64,000 nt of DNA from Aphanomyces cochlioides (lineage: Eukaryota; Oomycota; Saprolegniomycetes; Saprolegniales; Verrucalvaceae). Location: NCBI GenBank assembly GCA_019828595.1, contig JAHQRK010000029.1, positions 434,001 to 498,000 on the forward strand, given 5' to 3'. Each line of letters starts with the position of its first letter. Position 1 is the stretch's first letter. A program made the position numbers and the translations under genes. A model generated the notes under the pieces. It searched no databases and had not been told where the DNA came from. It saw nothing but the letters and a program-made list of their open reading frames with translations. Shown here piece after piece: positions 1 through 10,739 of the stretch.

Positions 1-77
1 GTATCATATGGCTTTGGTCGAGGAAGTAATCACTACCCACATGTGCTTCGCGCTGTCGTACTTGAATCAGCGCAAGG

Positions 78-1775
78 TTAAAGACAATGTCGAGCCTCGA
101 ACTCCGCCGGATACTGTGCCACAGTGGACAAATCGACTTGCGAATTTCGCGGAGCATATGATCTCGAACGCGCAACGTGGTTTAGGCTTTCGGCGTGTGG
201 AGAAGTCTTCCGTCGCGAACGTCGCCTTGATGATTTGTAAGCTACAAGCTCCAGTGGTAAGGTTTCTCGAGCTGATATCCCTGTAGGCTCCGTATCGGCC
301 GTTCCCGCCGATGGAGGTGGATGAAGACGGTATTCCGATCCATTCTGAGAATAGCGCCGGCCTACTAGGCGGGGAGCGGAAGCGGGGTCGTTCGCAAGTT
401 GCGATGGATCGTTCTCAACGATTCCGAGTGGAGCATCCGGGCCATGTTTTGCCGTGCGGTGCGGCGCCGAATGCACCTGCGGCGTATGGGTATGTCCATG
501 TTGGATCAAGTCGTGTGGCATGATCGCCAAGTCGTGGTCGATCGGTGGATCGACAGTCATTTCCTCGGACTCCTCCGGCAGCGGCTGCAGAGCCTCTTGA
601 GGTCGCACATCTGCGTACGGAGTTACGTGTTGCGGAGTTGGAACTCCGAGTTCGTGAGTTGACGGATGAGATTCATCGGCTTCGGGGAGGTCAAAACGAT
701 TATCCGCCCGTCCGTGAGCTGGAGAATTATCTCCATGACAGGCAGTCGATGAAGCGGTCTTTTGCTGACATGCAGAATCATATTCGACGCTTGTGGGACT
801 GGATGAAGAGCGAGCAGGAGAAAGGTCGCCACGATCAGGCGTAGCAGGTAAATACCTCTTGATCTTGCCAACATAGAATGTTGGATGGATTTGCCATTGA
901 GTTGGAAGCTCCAACTTGTTTGCAGTGTTGCTGATATTCTTTGCGATAGGGAACGGGTCAAGCCAAGGTGGCTGCAATTTTGGATTTCCTAGTGCCGTCT
1001 TGGGCACTGCCGATGCACGTAGTAGGACTAAGTCGCCGACTGAATAAACATTTGTGTTTCCGCGACTTGTCTTGTTGGCTTGCAAAGCCTGCTTTTCTTG
1101 AGCTGATGCGAGATTCTCGCGGACATGGAGGAGTAGGGACTTCCCGGATTCGATAAAGTGTTTTACACTGGCGATTGTGCGTGCAGGGATAGATCCTCCC
1201 TCACTTAAACGTGGAGCATCCACATCAATAGGAAGGCGTGAGCGTCGTAAATGGAGGACATAGAAGGGTGCATGACCCGTGAAAGCTTGAACGGAGTTGT
1301 TGTACGCAAAGACAACATGGGAGAGCATCGAGTTCCATGTACTCGGCTTGGATTTTGTGTAGCTGCGAAGAGCATCTTCGATGACGCGATTAGCGCCCAG
1401 ACTGACCGTCGGTTTCAAGGTGGTCCCACGTGGACATGTCAAGTGTGGTGCCACAGAGCGCAAACAGCGCGGGTCAGAATTTCGATGTAAAGCGAGGATC
1501 TGGTCTGAAACGATAGAGGCTGGAAGCCTGAAGCGACAGAAAACATGGTCAAAGTAAAGTTGAGCCGACTCTTCGGTGGTAATGATGTCGCGGCATGCGA
1601 CTGCAATAAAATATTTGGACAAGCTGTCAACACAAATACAAATGCCGGTTCGACCGTGCTTGTCGTGTGGTAGGCCAAAGATATAATCCATGCTGACCGA
1701 GGAGAAGACCTCGTCAGGTATTGATAAAGGTGCCAAAGGGGCACGAGTGGCTGGGGAAGCGTTGGCAGACGTCAC
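78..1775 (-). pseudogene. Gypsy integrase core with long C-terminal tail
   Basis: The frame stays open for 565 codons. The rve core begins at VSMDYIFGLPHDKHGRTGI, carrying the first catalytic Asp, and a second Asp block reads ASIVSDQ. Where gypsy integrases normally have TERVNR with the catalytic Glu, this copy has SLGANRVIED, so that residue seems lost. WNSMLSHVVFAYNNSVQAF then follows, typical of the end of the core, and IHPTFYVGKIKRYLP resembles the segment before a chromodomain. The last 250 residues are hydrophilic, rich in Pro, Ser and His, and end near 78. Open frames on the other strand here (for example 545-844) are treated as antisense shadows. Confidence 0.75.
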
Positions 1776-2182
1776 AATGCGCTACATAGCGCGATACGGC
1801 CTTGAATAGACGGGGCCACCAGAATTGCCGAGCTACGGTAAGATAGGTCTTGTCGCGGCCAAAATGGCCTGCTGTTTGGGCGGAAATCATGCAGAATATC
1901 ACGGCGAAGGGCTTCATCAGCTGGGATAGCAAGGCGGCGTGGGCTAGAAGCCATCGTGTAATACACCAAGCCATCATGGACAGAAAAGTTCTTGAGTGAG
2001 GATCGCTTTGGCGAAGCAGTGGGATCACGTAACAGAGTAGTCGCCTCGTGGAAACTCGGAAAGTCGTAGACAAGTCCGAGATCGTATCGAATCAAATCGC
2101 ATATGATTCGATAAGCATTCAATTCGAATCCACGAATGATATTGCTAAAGAAGTGTCGTGAAGAATGCACGATTTTATTCAA
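1714..2182 (-). pseudogene. Gypsy integrase zinc-binding domain fragment
   Basis: Two overlapping minus frames together give the RNase H to integrase linker and the HHCC zinc domain. One frame reads DGLVYYTMASSPRRLAIP, the typical strand pair before the zinc domain. The other continues FGRDKTYLTVARQFWWP and HCDVCQRF, supplying the CxxC half. The frame changes near 1890. It lies directly between the RNase H fragment and the integrase core, as expected for gypsy pol. Confidence 0.7.
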
Positions 2183-2990
2183 AGTAATGCCAGTGATGTT
2201 GTGAAATTGTGTGGAAATAGTAGCTCGAAGTCGTGGACAGGGTATGCTTTTTCAGCCTTTTGGAGCTGGCGGGATTGATAGGGCACAGGTCGGTCGCGAC
2301 CATCCTCCCCAACTTGCATGAGGCACCACCTATAGCCTTAACAGAGGCATCACAAACGACTGAGAAAAGTCGAGTAGCGCCAGGACAGGCGCAGAGACTA
2401 AGCTGTCTTTCACCGCGTTGAACGCGCCGTGGCATTCTTGGTCCAATCCCAAGGGGCGTCTTTGGCAAGTAAGGTCGATAAAGGTTGTGCTAGCGAGGCA
2501 AAATTTGCCGAGAGCTTGAGTAGATAAGTGGATAGACCAAGCCAACTGCGCAACTCAGTTGAGTAGACGGAACGGGCCAGTCGCGAATGGCTTTGACCTT
2601 TGCAGGGTCAGCGCGACAACCATTGATGCGAACAAAGTCACCCAGAACAGGAATTTCCTCGATACCGAACATACATTTGGCCAAGTTGGCATAGAGACCA
2701 TTGTCCCGCAGGAAAGTAAGGACTTGACGGAGATGATCACGATGGACCTCAAAGTCGGAGCGGGTAGTCGTGCGAAGACTATGGATATAGATATCGTCGA
2801 AATAAGAGGGAGAAAATACTCGCAAAGGGCAAAGTTCGCCGTCACCATGTGGTTGAACGTTGCTGGTGCATTGGAAAGGCCTTGTGGCATAACGAGCCAT
2901 TCCTAGAGCATGCCACTGGGAGTGGAGACAGAGGTCTTAGGATTATCTGTATTCGCATCAGGATCTGGTAGAACATCCGGGAAATAGAAG
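2175..2990 (-). pseudogene. Gypsy reverse transcriptase and RNase H fragment
   Basis: Minus-strand translation in two frames shows the gypsy RT landmarks VSTPSGML, then WLVMPQGLSNAPATFNHMV, then the catalytic motif YFDDIYIHS (YxDD box), followed by the connection region VLGDFVRINGCRADPAKVKAI. Nearer the 3' end is an RNase H start, FSVVCDASVKAIGGA. A stop codon separates the GML and EWLV blocks, and the frame changes near 2830 and 2480. The usual N-terminal part of RT is absent beyond about 3000. The identification as Ty3/gypsy RT is firm; inactivity follows from the stop and frameshifts. Confidence 0.8.
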
Positions 2991-3322
2991 ACCATCAACA
3001 AGCCTTACCCCTCTATTGAACCGCGAAAATGAATCATATTAATTTTAACAAGAAATAAATATGACAGGAGGTCAACAATCGTTTCATGGCCAGATAAACG
3101 CGCAAACACAAGTAAACTATGGTGCTCCTACATAAGCTAATTGTTATTTGTTATTTCGCAGTTAAGTTACACTCTCTCGGCGGGCGCAATGCAGCCACAG
3201 GCCGCGTACTAGGGCTAACCTAGCGGAGGTAACATGATACAATATGAAAGGGGGGGTGGGGGGCTGTCCACTGCAGAGTCGGTGTAAATGCTGGTCCAGC
3301 TCAACGTCCATTAGTTCGGGCA

Positions 3323-4797
3323 CTAATGACGGTTCGTCCATATAATGGGCTTGGGGGGTGGGCGTCGTGGATGGACGCGACGGCATTTAGCCAAACACGC
3401 GGGGGCGTATTCTTTTGTGGGGTGATCACATTCGGAAAAGGAGTTCGTGAAGGGGTCCTTCGTGTAGACCTGGCAAGGTCGGCGAGGGCACTTGGGCGCC
3501 ATGGGCTTCTGAACATTCGCGATATACGTCCTTTGAGGGGGATATGTTTCATTTGAGGAAATGTCTTGATTGGCTTCGCGGGCAAAGCAAAATCGTTGAG
3601 AAGGCGCCAACGGCGGATCATAAATGGGAAGGCCTTGCGGCGTGGGATTGCTACCCAGTGTCGAATGAAGAAAGGCCAGGCAAAGGTCGTCGGGTCAATT
3701 CTGCGAACCCCTGTTATCATTTCCTCATAGGAGCGCTTCGGTGCAAGTTGAGCCTTTTCAGCTGATTTTGGGCAGTAAAAATTCCCCTGGGATAATGGTC
3801 GCATGAGAGGATGCCCACTTTTTGGTGGTGTACGGTTGTCAACTTGTGCACCAAAGTGGAAGACCTCTCGAACAGGAAGTGCTCTTTGATAGGACGGTTT
3901 TGTGGGTGGGGCTGATTCTACCAAGGGCTGCAACCAAAATGAAATACTTCCCGAACCGTAGAACTGTCTTGTGCGGTAGAGCTTGGTTGAGCGTTGGCTT
4001 TGAGCGGCGATTTCGCCTTATCGATGTGTTTTGCGGCTGAAATCCAGAATAGTTTTTGTTTGTCACGTCAGAGGATGCATTGGTTGGACGGCATGCGTCG
4101 TCAATTGTTGGCGGGGCGCCTTCCCACGGTCGGGTCGCAGAGCTGCTTGTGCGCCTCAAGGAGCATGAAGCGTGTGAGAAGTGATGATGCTGGTGAACTC
4201 GCTGAATGCAGCCATTTGCCGTGTAAGCAGTATGTAGTGAGCGACGTGGTTGCGTCGAAACCACGAGTGGTTCATTTCTTGGTCCACATGTTGGTCGGAC
4301 TGTGCGCTACTGGGAATACCAGGGAAGCCAGTGGCCATGTAATTGAGGAAAGTGTCAATAGCAAAAGGGTCAACCTCCTCGTCTGTCTCCACCATCGGAC
4401 TTCGGATGCAGTGGTAAGGACCCCATTCGAGCTTTGTCAAGATGGGGAACAAGGTTGCCGCTTTGGCCATGGTTAATCGTGTTTGTGTTGCCATGACGTA
4501 GTCCCAAGCTTTGATTACTTCGATAAGACCCGGTCGGTCTGCAGGTTTCTCGCGCATGTGCGCAGCGATGCGCAGTGCGCTGGCTGATAGTGGACCGCAA
4601 GGCTGCGCCGGCGGCGCCATACGTGAAGGATTTTTCTTGGTGCTCCGCGCCCCGCTTGCTCTGTACCAGGAATATTTGGGAATCCTACATAAGCTAAGGG
4701 TTATATGTGCTATCGTAGGAGAAGGGTAAGTTGTTGTTGAAAATACAGGCATTCTTTCCAAAGAAACAATATGCAAATGGGATGATATATTGTTCAA
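3323..4797 (-). pseudogene. Gag-like remnant (retrotransposon), frameshifted
   Basis: A minus-strand stretch stays open over most of its length but in several frames. The upstream part (4156-4797) has a likely start MAPPAQPCGPLSAS and a compact alpha-helical-looking region with KAWDYVMATQTRLTMAKAA. The downstream part (3323-3610) has a Cys/His-rich stretch with KCPRRPC, ECDH and PACLAKC, which looks like a zinc-binding gag tail. Same strand and upstream position relative to the gypsy pol make gag the natural reading, but no capsid motif was recognised. It could be an unrelated decayed gene. Confidence 0.4.
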
Positions 4798-4906
4798 TGA
4801 TTCAATGACACATCTTCAAAATGCATGCACCAATTACATAATTATAGAGTTTTCGTTTGAACATAGCTGATCGCTGCTCCGAATACCGGTAGTTCAGTTG
4901 TCGGAG

Positions 4907-5342
4907 TTAGTTGAGTGTTGACACCATTTGACTTGGAAGAGCCCCGGTCAAGTTGTCAAGCAGGACTTGACCGAACGTCGAATGCAATACGTTCCACAAA
5001 GTGTCAGCAGAAAATTGTCGAGGGCCACTTGTCGTTGGCAGCGCTACGACTGGACGCTCGGTGATACTAATCAACCAGACATCTCGGTCGAGCAGCTCTT
5101 TTGCTTGTAGTGAGAGCCATTTTTCCAGGGCAGACAAAGCGTCTTCGATATCGAGGAAGGAGAGACCATCCGGGAGAGATAACGTTTCCGCAAGGCTGCA
5201 TCCTTGGGAAAATCAGCAAGACAAGCCGCGGAAGGATCCATACCAAAGACTTGCTTGAAACCTTCCACGAAAGACTGCGCGACAGGGGCCGATGTTGCAT
5301 TAATCCATCGATGCAACGTGTGGAGTCGCACAAATCCTTCAA
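4907..5342 (-). pseudogene. Unidentified coding remnant, minus strand
   Basis: Two adjacent minus frames read like one frameshifted protein. The first (5071-5331) includes FVEGFKQVFGMDPSAACLA and DFPKDAALRKRYLSR; the second (4907-5137) includes ALEKWLSLQAKELL and FGQVLLDNLTGALPSQM. Amino-acid use looks protein-like, with amphipathic helices and few low-complexity stretches. The family is not recognised. It sits just upstream of, and in the same direction as, the gag-like remnant, so it may be the N-terminal part of the same retroelement. Confidence 0.3.
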
Positions 5343-6704
5343 ATACGGCAGGGTTCTTGTGGTTGCAGTGAAGACTTTCGATCGAAATGAAGAATTTACT
5401 TATATTATGAGTAATTCTTCATTTCTAGCTATTTTCATAGTATATGAAGTCTTTCACGCTTATCCAATACTAGTACAAGTCTCTTCGTCTTTTTCCAAAT
5501 GCAATATGAGACCCCGGCAGACAAAATGATGCTTATGGGTTTTTGATGAAGTTCGAGTTAACTACGAAGTGCGATAGAGCATTGTTTCAGCTACATTTCG
5601 ATGGTCTAAGACCTCCAGAAGTCGTAGTGGTTACGAAGATATCGCCTTCGGCGTGACTGCCATACCGCAATTTTCAATTTTGTCGAAAATTTTTTCTTTA
5701 CACCATTGGATAATATTTGGCATGGTCTATCGAATACTGGCATCCGATTGGCTTGAAACGCACTGGAAGATGCTCAAAACACAGAATATAGATTTTTAAC
5801 CGGATTATCCGGAAAATATTTTGACGAAATTTTGGATGAAATTGTCTTCGCTTGAGCTGTTGAGTCATTCCAATATTCACTCTTGTCCGAGTCTTCAGCA
5901 CACCAGGCCAACCCATTGCCACCTTGATCACTCATTTTGTTCTATTGCCTGGAATATAATGATTTCTGTAGTTAATGTCAATTTCTTTCCAAGGCCATTT
6001 TCTCAAATGAAGTGGATGAGGATAACAGAGTGGTACTCCGTAGTTGATTTTCTCAAAAGTCGAAAAATGGCCTAACTATCATTTTGTTTGCCGGGGTCTT
6101 ATATGCAATTTAAGAGGTTACCATGTTCAGCTTGAAATTGACCAATCAGCGAAGAATCACCTGTGGTCTTATATTTCCCCAATCGGTAGTAGTTCACACT
6201 GTTGGCGAATTTCATTTCCCGTGTGCCTGGGAGACTTGAACTCCATGCAGACCTCATCCAATCAAGCGCCACGACAAGCGGCATGAGGCTATGGGCACTG
6301 GTTTCAAAGGCTTCCCTTCAAGTAAAAACTATCAAACGCAATGACGCAACCATGTTTCCTTTTGGCTTTTGGTCGAATTGGCTGCAGCTCCAGGAGGAGC
6401 GGCCAGAAATCACCCAACGAGTAAATATCCGCTGTGGGTTTGTAGTGACTGACTACCCTTCAGTAGCTCTGGATCCAAATACCAACTCTATGTTTGAAAC
6501 TTGTCAGCGAGACAGCAGTGACGCAGCCCAAAGACGGCAGCGGCGACTCCGGCCACCAGGGGAAGCTGGGCTGGTTTGGTTTTTGGTGGCACCGGCAGGT
6601 CGGGGCGATTTCTCCGCCAATGCAGCCCCCAAGTTCTCGTTCCCAACTTGTTGTCAACCGATTCACCGATGGATCCCCCCCAGCAGATGCCATGACAGCC
6701 AAGT
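5343..6704. other. Intergenic, no gene recognised
   Basis: AT-rich in 5343-6100, more balanced later. Short open frames on both strands have no recognisable motif and look random. No tRNA, long repeat or terminal repeat was seen. Confidence 0.4.
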
Positions 6705-6907
6705 CTAGTGAATTACCAATTCCTTTTGGTCGGAACCCCGGCGTCTAGAGCGCTTGCCCGACTGCTTTTTCAATTCACCCCCCTTGAAGCGTTCTGTTGC
6801 TTCATGTACTGTGGTCTTGCGACACTTGGTCGGCTTGAGTGGCTTTTTGAACGCCCCCGCGGTACAACTGCTGACAGAAAGGCTAATACTACGTACAGAG
6901 TGACCAT
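6705..6907 (-). pseudogene. Small basic secreted peptide, frameshifted relic
   Basis: The ATG at 6907 opens with MVTLYVVLAFLSAVVPRG, a good signal peptide (short N-region, hydrophobic core, small residues near the expected cleavage site). One base in a run of Gs then shifts the frame. The neighbouring frame continues as AFKKPLKPTKCRKT and KKQSGKRSRRRGSDQ to a stop at 6705, giving a very basic tail. The predicted product of about 65 residues resembles in style the other basic secreted proteins of this window, but shares no clear sequence with them. A sequencing error in the G run could also explain the shift. Confidence 0.35.
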
Positions 6908-7914
6908 CGTGATGGCCACGACCACGCATTCGCAAGAGTGGGGCGGCAAACGGGCAAAAGGGTCCACGACACTGTCAAGTGGTCACTACCGCTGCGACCA
7001 CCTCGACGCCCCTGGGTAGCCAATAATGCCCGGGAGACTTCAAAAGCAACGGGCAATGCCCATCTTGAAACTATAGATGGGGGAAGTCTTGCAGACTTGA
7101 CGGTAGAGATAGAGATAGCGTAGACTAAAGTAGTAGACGGTATATTGTGTTTACTTGACGGCAAATCGACGAGAGGTCGCTTCGGCACGCCAAGACACTC
7201 GTAACGAGTTAAGAGAACTGTTATTTAGAACATAATAATGCAGTCCTCCTCCGTCTTGCCCCTCCCTGGACTGCCCCCCCCCCACGGCGAGCTCAAGACG
7301 CGGCCAGCAAACATGCGAAAATCGTCTCTCTGCACTTGCCCCTCCATACACCACAACCAAGGCCCCCAACACACTTGAGTCAATGATCGATGCCTCCTCC
7401 CACCACGGCCCTAACACACCATGGCGATCAAACGCGGTTACTCCTCTTGACGAGGTTGCCATGGCTGCGCTTTGCTTGTCTTTTTGCAGATTCGATTTTG
7501 CCGCGAAGTCACAAGCATGGCCGCCAGAATCCCCACCGCTGGTCTCACCATCGAGCCGGAGCTCCACATGCCACGACAGCTCAACGCATTGGAAGGCCAT
7601 CTTGACAGGTTTTCCCACATCGCTGCCAGTGCACGGCCGACTTCCCACTCAGCTTTTATGTGTGAGCTGGGGATAATCTAGGACTCTGGGGGAACTTGGA
7701 CAATGCGTTTTCGTGAATTTGCTGGCTCGTGCGTCATTCTTCGTCGAGATTGACGTTTAGCTGATCCAGGAAAGCCCGTCACAGCTCTCCACCATGGCAC
7801 CAACGCCGAGTAGATTGCTCTGTCGTCGCTGTACAGCAGGGCGAGCGACACTACAGCGCGCGCGCAGTGCGGATCGGCAGCGTGAATAAAAAGCAAATGT
7901 ATTATATTGCGCCC
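6908..7914. other. Intergenic, no supported gene
   Basis: GC-balanced, with overlapping open frames on both strands between 7150 and 7680, none showing a domain or signal peptide that holds up. A 9-base C run lies near 7272. Probably promoter or decayed coding DNA linked to the neighbouring secreted-protein genes. Confidence 0.3.
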
Positions 7915-8355
7915 TTAAAACTTACGACCACGACGGCCACGACGACCACCACGGCGACCGCCACGACCACGACCACCGTGACGTCCACCACGACGTCCAC
8001 CACGGCCGCGGCGTCCAGCAGCCGTCAATAGACGCGCCTCTTCATCGGATTGATCGGCTTCTTGAGCAGGAGTCTCAGCACTCTTGCCTTTGCTCCAGAA
8101 CTTCTTGCCATATTTGAGTGGGTAATCGTGTTCGGCAATCAAACGACGCGCACTTTCGTCGGCTTCATCAGCTTCTTCAGCTGGCGTTTCAGGTCGCTTG
8201 CCCCAGAATTTCTTGCCATATTTCACTGGGTAATGGTTGTTGGCAGACCTTAAACGCCGCGCGCCGTCGACGGCAACGATTTGGTCAGCCTGCTCTTGTC
8301 CAAAGGCCAACACAGCCGCCGCCGCAATGCAGAGAGAAAGCACGTTTCGCATCAT
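7915..8355 (-). CDS. Secreted protein with YGKKFW repeats and RGG tail
   Basis: Single open exon of 146 aa. Residues 1-19 (MMRNVLSLCIAAAAVLAFG) form a clear signal peptide, and QEQADQ follows. Two repeats come next: ARRLRSANNHYPVKYGKKFW near 32-51, and ARRLIAEHDYPLKYGKKFW in the second half. Each is followed by an acidic spacer with ETPA(E/Q)EAD. A third, shortened copy of the leader (EARLLTAAG) opens the C-terminal tail, which is almost only Arg and Gly (RGG boxes) and ends RGRKF. The first repeat includes RRLR, an RxLR match at residues 33-36, a position typical of oomycete RxLR effectors. There is no Cys. Dibasic sites and repeats separated by acidic spacers also resemble a peptide precursor. 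The architecture (secreted, RGG tail) recalls AeSSP1256 of Aphanomyces euteiches, but homology is not claimed. A related relic lies at 33324-33527. Confidence 0.75.
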   Translation of the reverse strand: MMRNVLSLCIAAAAVLAFGQEQADQIVAVDGARRLRSANNHYPVKYGKKFWGKRPETPAEEADEADESARRLIAEHDYPLKYGKKFWSKGKSAETPAQEADQSDEEARLLTAAGRRGRGGRRGGRHGGRGRGGRRGGRRGRRGRKF

Positions 8356-8359
8356 CTTT

Positions 8360-9170
8360 GAGCTCCAATTGTAAAATGAGATGGACTCGGGTCCAAGCAG
8401 TCAAACGGGAAGGTCTTTGTCATTTTTTGCTTGTTGTGTCCACGTGTAACGAGATGCGACGCGGCGAACGTGCCGCGAATTCGATGGGGGAACCCATGGC
8501 CACGCTCTATTGAATCCAGATGGGTTGGTCGCTCGTTGTTGTCGTTCCGTCGTAGGTGGGGACCAGAGACACTGTATGATATCACGTTTTGAATATCCTC
8601 CGCCGTCACGCTATGAAAATTAACTGCACTGGGAGAGAATAGAGCTACAGTAACGTTAGCGTGAATTGACCGGTAGGGTGTACTTGCCGATGACACTGTA
8701 CAGGCTGTCGCTCGCATTGAACACGTTCTTTTCACGGCGCGAAGGGATTCACACAGGAGTAACCCCCGAGGTGCAGAATTCTCGGCTCCACGAGGCCATC
8801 TACGTAGTCGAGTGTTCTTTGGCGACAGAAGAAGCTGTCAATGCCACCTGCAGCGAAATATGAAGTCAATTGCAGATAGTACAACAAACCCGTGGCGGAC
8901 AAATTTATCCATGTATCTCGTCGATTTTCGCGCAAGCCATCAATGAATATACTGTCAAACTCAATTATTATAAAATATTGAGGTTACGTACCACTCGATT
9001 TCTTGTGAATTCAAATTGTAAATCATCAGGGACAATATGTCAGCTAGTTTGATGAGAAAAAAAGTGCGTCGAACCTTCACTCACTTGACAATCCATATTG
9101 CATGTCCTGGAGTTGTAATCTTCGCAGAATCTCTAAAAACTCGGCTCAGCGATATACTCTGTTGGAAATA
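8360..9170. other. Upstream region of the RGG gene, then AT-rich spacer
   Basis: Contains the presumed promoter of the gene ending at 8355. No open frame with recognisable features. Near 8918-8938 a TCGTCGATTTTCGCGCA string partly matches, in inverted form, 9415-9440. This may mark the ends of an old element enclosing the MITE at 9171-9356. Confidence 0.3.
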
Positions 9171-9356
9171 CAGTAGTCCCCCAGTTTTCGCCTCATGCAT
9201 TTTTCAAAATTTATATCAGGGTATTATGATTGGAAATATTATGTTTCAAAGGTTTATGCTATTAATATTAGATACTGTCAAAATAAATATTCCAAACAAA
9301 ATAATATTATACAGGATATAAGTTTGAAGTGGGAGGCGAAAACTGGGGGACTACTG
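9171..9356. mobile_element. MITE with 25-bp terminal inverted repeats, TA target
   Basis: The left end reads CAGTAGTCCCCCAGTTTT and the right end is its exact reverse complement, the match continuing through CGCCTC for about 25 bp. Both ends are flanked by TA, as in Tc1/mariner/pogo insertions. The 186-bp AT-rich interior has no coding capacity. It is a non-autonomous element mobilised by a Tc1/mariner/pogo-type transposase not identified here. Confidence 0.75.
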
Positions 9357-9616
9357 TACTCTCATAATTGATATGCAGAAGAGCTTATATACTCTAAAAA
9401 TAAATACTTTTTGAGTGCGCGAAAATCGAGGAGGCACTGTACTTGAAGTTTGTAAACGTGACACCCCTCCATCCATCCCTCACATGGCATCCAAGTCGTT
9501 GAAGTTTTCAGCGTCATTTCTGTCATCAACAAGGTGCAAATGGTGAACTCCATCCATTCGAGGAAATTATAGCTTTCCGGGCTTACCAGAGTTCTTGCAT
9601 GTTCATTTGGAGTAAG

Positions 9617-9835
9617 TATTGTCTGATTAACCGGACTTGGCTGAAATCGATCAAACTTTGAATCAATCACCAAATCGAACCAGCCAATCAGCATCCAGAG
9701 TTTGTTTAAACACACACAAAACACACACACATTATTAATTCATGTACCTTCCGATTAAACTTGAATTCACTATTGCCAGATTGATCACACAAATTTCGTC
9801 GATCAAAACTGTAAATTTGGACGAAAAAGACAATA
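9617..9835. repeat. TATTGTC-type MITE, copy 1
   Basis: Begins TATTGTCTGATT and ends AAAAAGACAATA, inverted copies of one another. The interior matches 15980-16220 closely, including AATCGAACCAGCCAATCAGC, runs of ACACAC and the string ACTTGAATTCACTATTGCC. Short open frames inside are not considered genes. Confidence 0.7.
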
Positions 9836-9839
9836 TTAC

Positions 9840-10669
9840 AGTCATTAAACCATTCAAAAAGGTAAATTCTCCCTCAGCTCCAACACACTGTAGCGTTACA
9901 ATGCGGGATTTTGGGGGTTCGGGGTATTTACTTCCATGTGCAAAACAGCAAACCTGCATGAGCTCCTGCATGTAAAACATTCCAGAGCAATGCCAGTACG
10001 CCTTTGCCACCTGGCTATTCATTCATCGCCATGTGGTGGATTGGCCATATTGGTCCACCCTTACGCTTTGAAATTCAGCTGGCAAAGTTTAAGCTGCTGG
10101 TAGCGACTGTCGCGTTGGCGCTGCTGCTTCTGCTGGTGCTCTATTTGTATCGCTATGATTGTTTCCACTCTCTTGATCGGTCGGTACTTCGAGAGGCTGG
10201 AGTACTCTCTTGAAAGTATGTACTCTAGCTACTCAGTAGTACTTAATGGATAGACCGGATATAAATTTATACAGGTATACCGTGAAAGAATGCTGTCGAT
10301 ATCCAGTTGCGATGCGATTTGCAACGTCAGAGGCACTTTTAGGAACGGGCTTGGCTCTCTCTACTGCATCGAATGTCCAAGATGCAAGCAATTTACACTT
10401 GTACTAGTAAATGGAAAAAGAATGTATTGAATACAATTACGCCTGGGCATTGGTTGCACGAGCTCTTGAACTGATGTGTTTCAATCGACCACAAATAACT
10501 CTATAAATGCATGTTTCAACTTAAATATAACGTTTTAGAATTTATATTTTGGGGCAGGAGCAAAAACTGAGGGAGCACTGTAGTGGCAATACATTCGAGC
10601 TTGGATTGGGAAAAGTCCGGACGATGCCACGACGAACCATGGGTTCACCATGGGATGACGCACGCATGT
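9840..10669. other. Intergenic, no gene recognised
   Basis: AT-rich with short frames only. Near 10257-10276 the string ATATAAATTTATACAGGTAT occurs, also present around 25417-25437. Near 10555-10580 a sequence ending GGAGCACTGTAG resembles a variant MITE end, but no partner end was found. Confidence 0.35.
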
Positions 10670-10736
10670 GTGCACCTACTGTAGGTGCACCAAAACAAAT
10701 TGTGGTGTAGATCACCTACACCACAATTTGTTTTGG
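10670..10736. repeat. Two adjoining perfect palindromes
   Basis: A 10-bp perfect inverted repeat with a one-base centre (10670-10690, GTGCACCTAC and its complement) is followed at once by a second hairpin (10690-10736). The second has 21 perfectly paired bases in each arm (CCAAAACAAATTGTGGTGTA plus one) around a short centre. They overlap by one base. No long poly-T run follows, so this is not a simple terminator. It could be MITE ends brought together, a cruciform or a small-RNA hairpin. Confidence 0.75.
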
Positions 10737-10739
10737 AAG

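Larger units (their letters stand above)
78..3000 (-). mobile_element. Ty3/gypsy retrotransposon remnant, pol region
   Basis: On the minus strand the order is reverse transcriptase, RNase H, integrase zinc finger, integrase core and a long hydrophilic tail, which is the Ty3/gypsy order (integrase last). The reading frame changes at least three times and has in-frame stops, so the copy is dead. The reverse transcriptase starts abruptly near 3000 and lacks its N-terminal fingers. No flanking LTR was found, and the left side ends close to the window edge. Gag-like remnants on the same strand (3323-4797) could be the upstream part of this element or a second one. Confidence 0.8.

Noticed and set aside
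8..1490. Several plus-strand open frames, including a coiled-coil-like one at 545-844
   Set aside because: They lie antisense to a 565-codon integrase frame with recognisable motifs on the minus strand, and show no domain of their own.
7151..7681. Overlapping frames of up to 165 codons on both strands
   Set aside because: No signal peptide, domain or similarity to other window genes; mutual overlap suggests low stop density rather than coding.
8918..9440. A larger MITE enclosing the one at 9171-9356
   Set aside because: The proposed ends match over only about 15 bp with mismatches, too weak to annotate.
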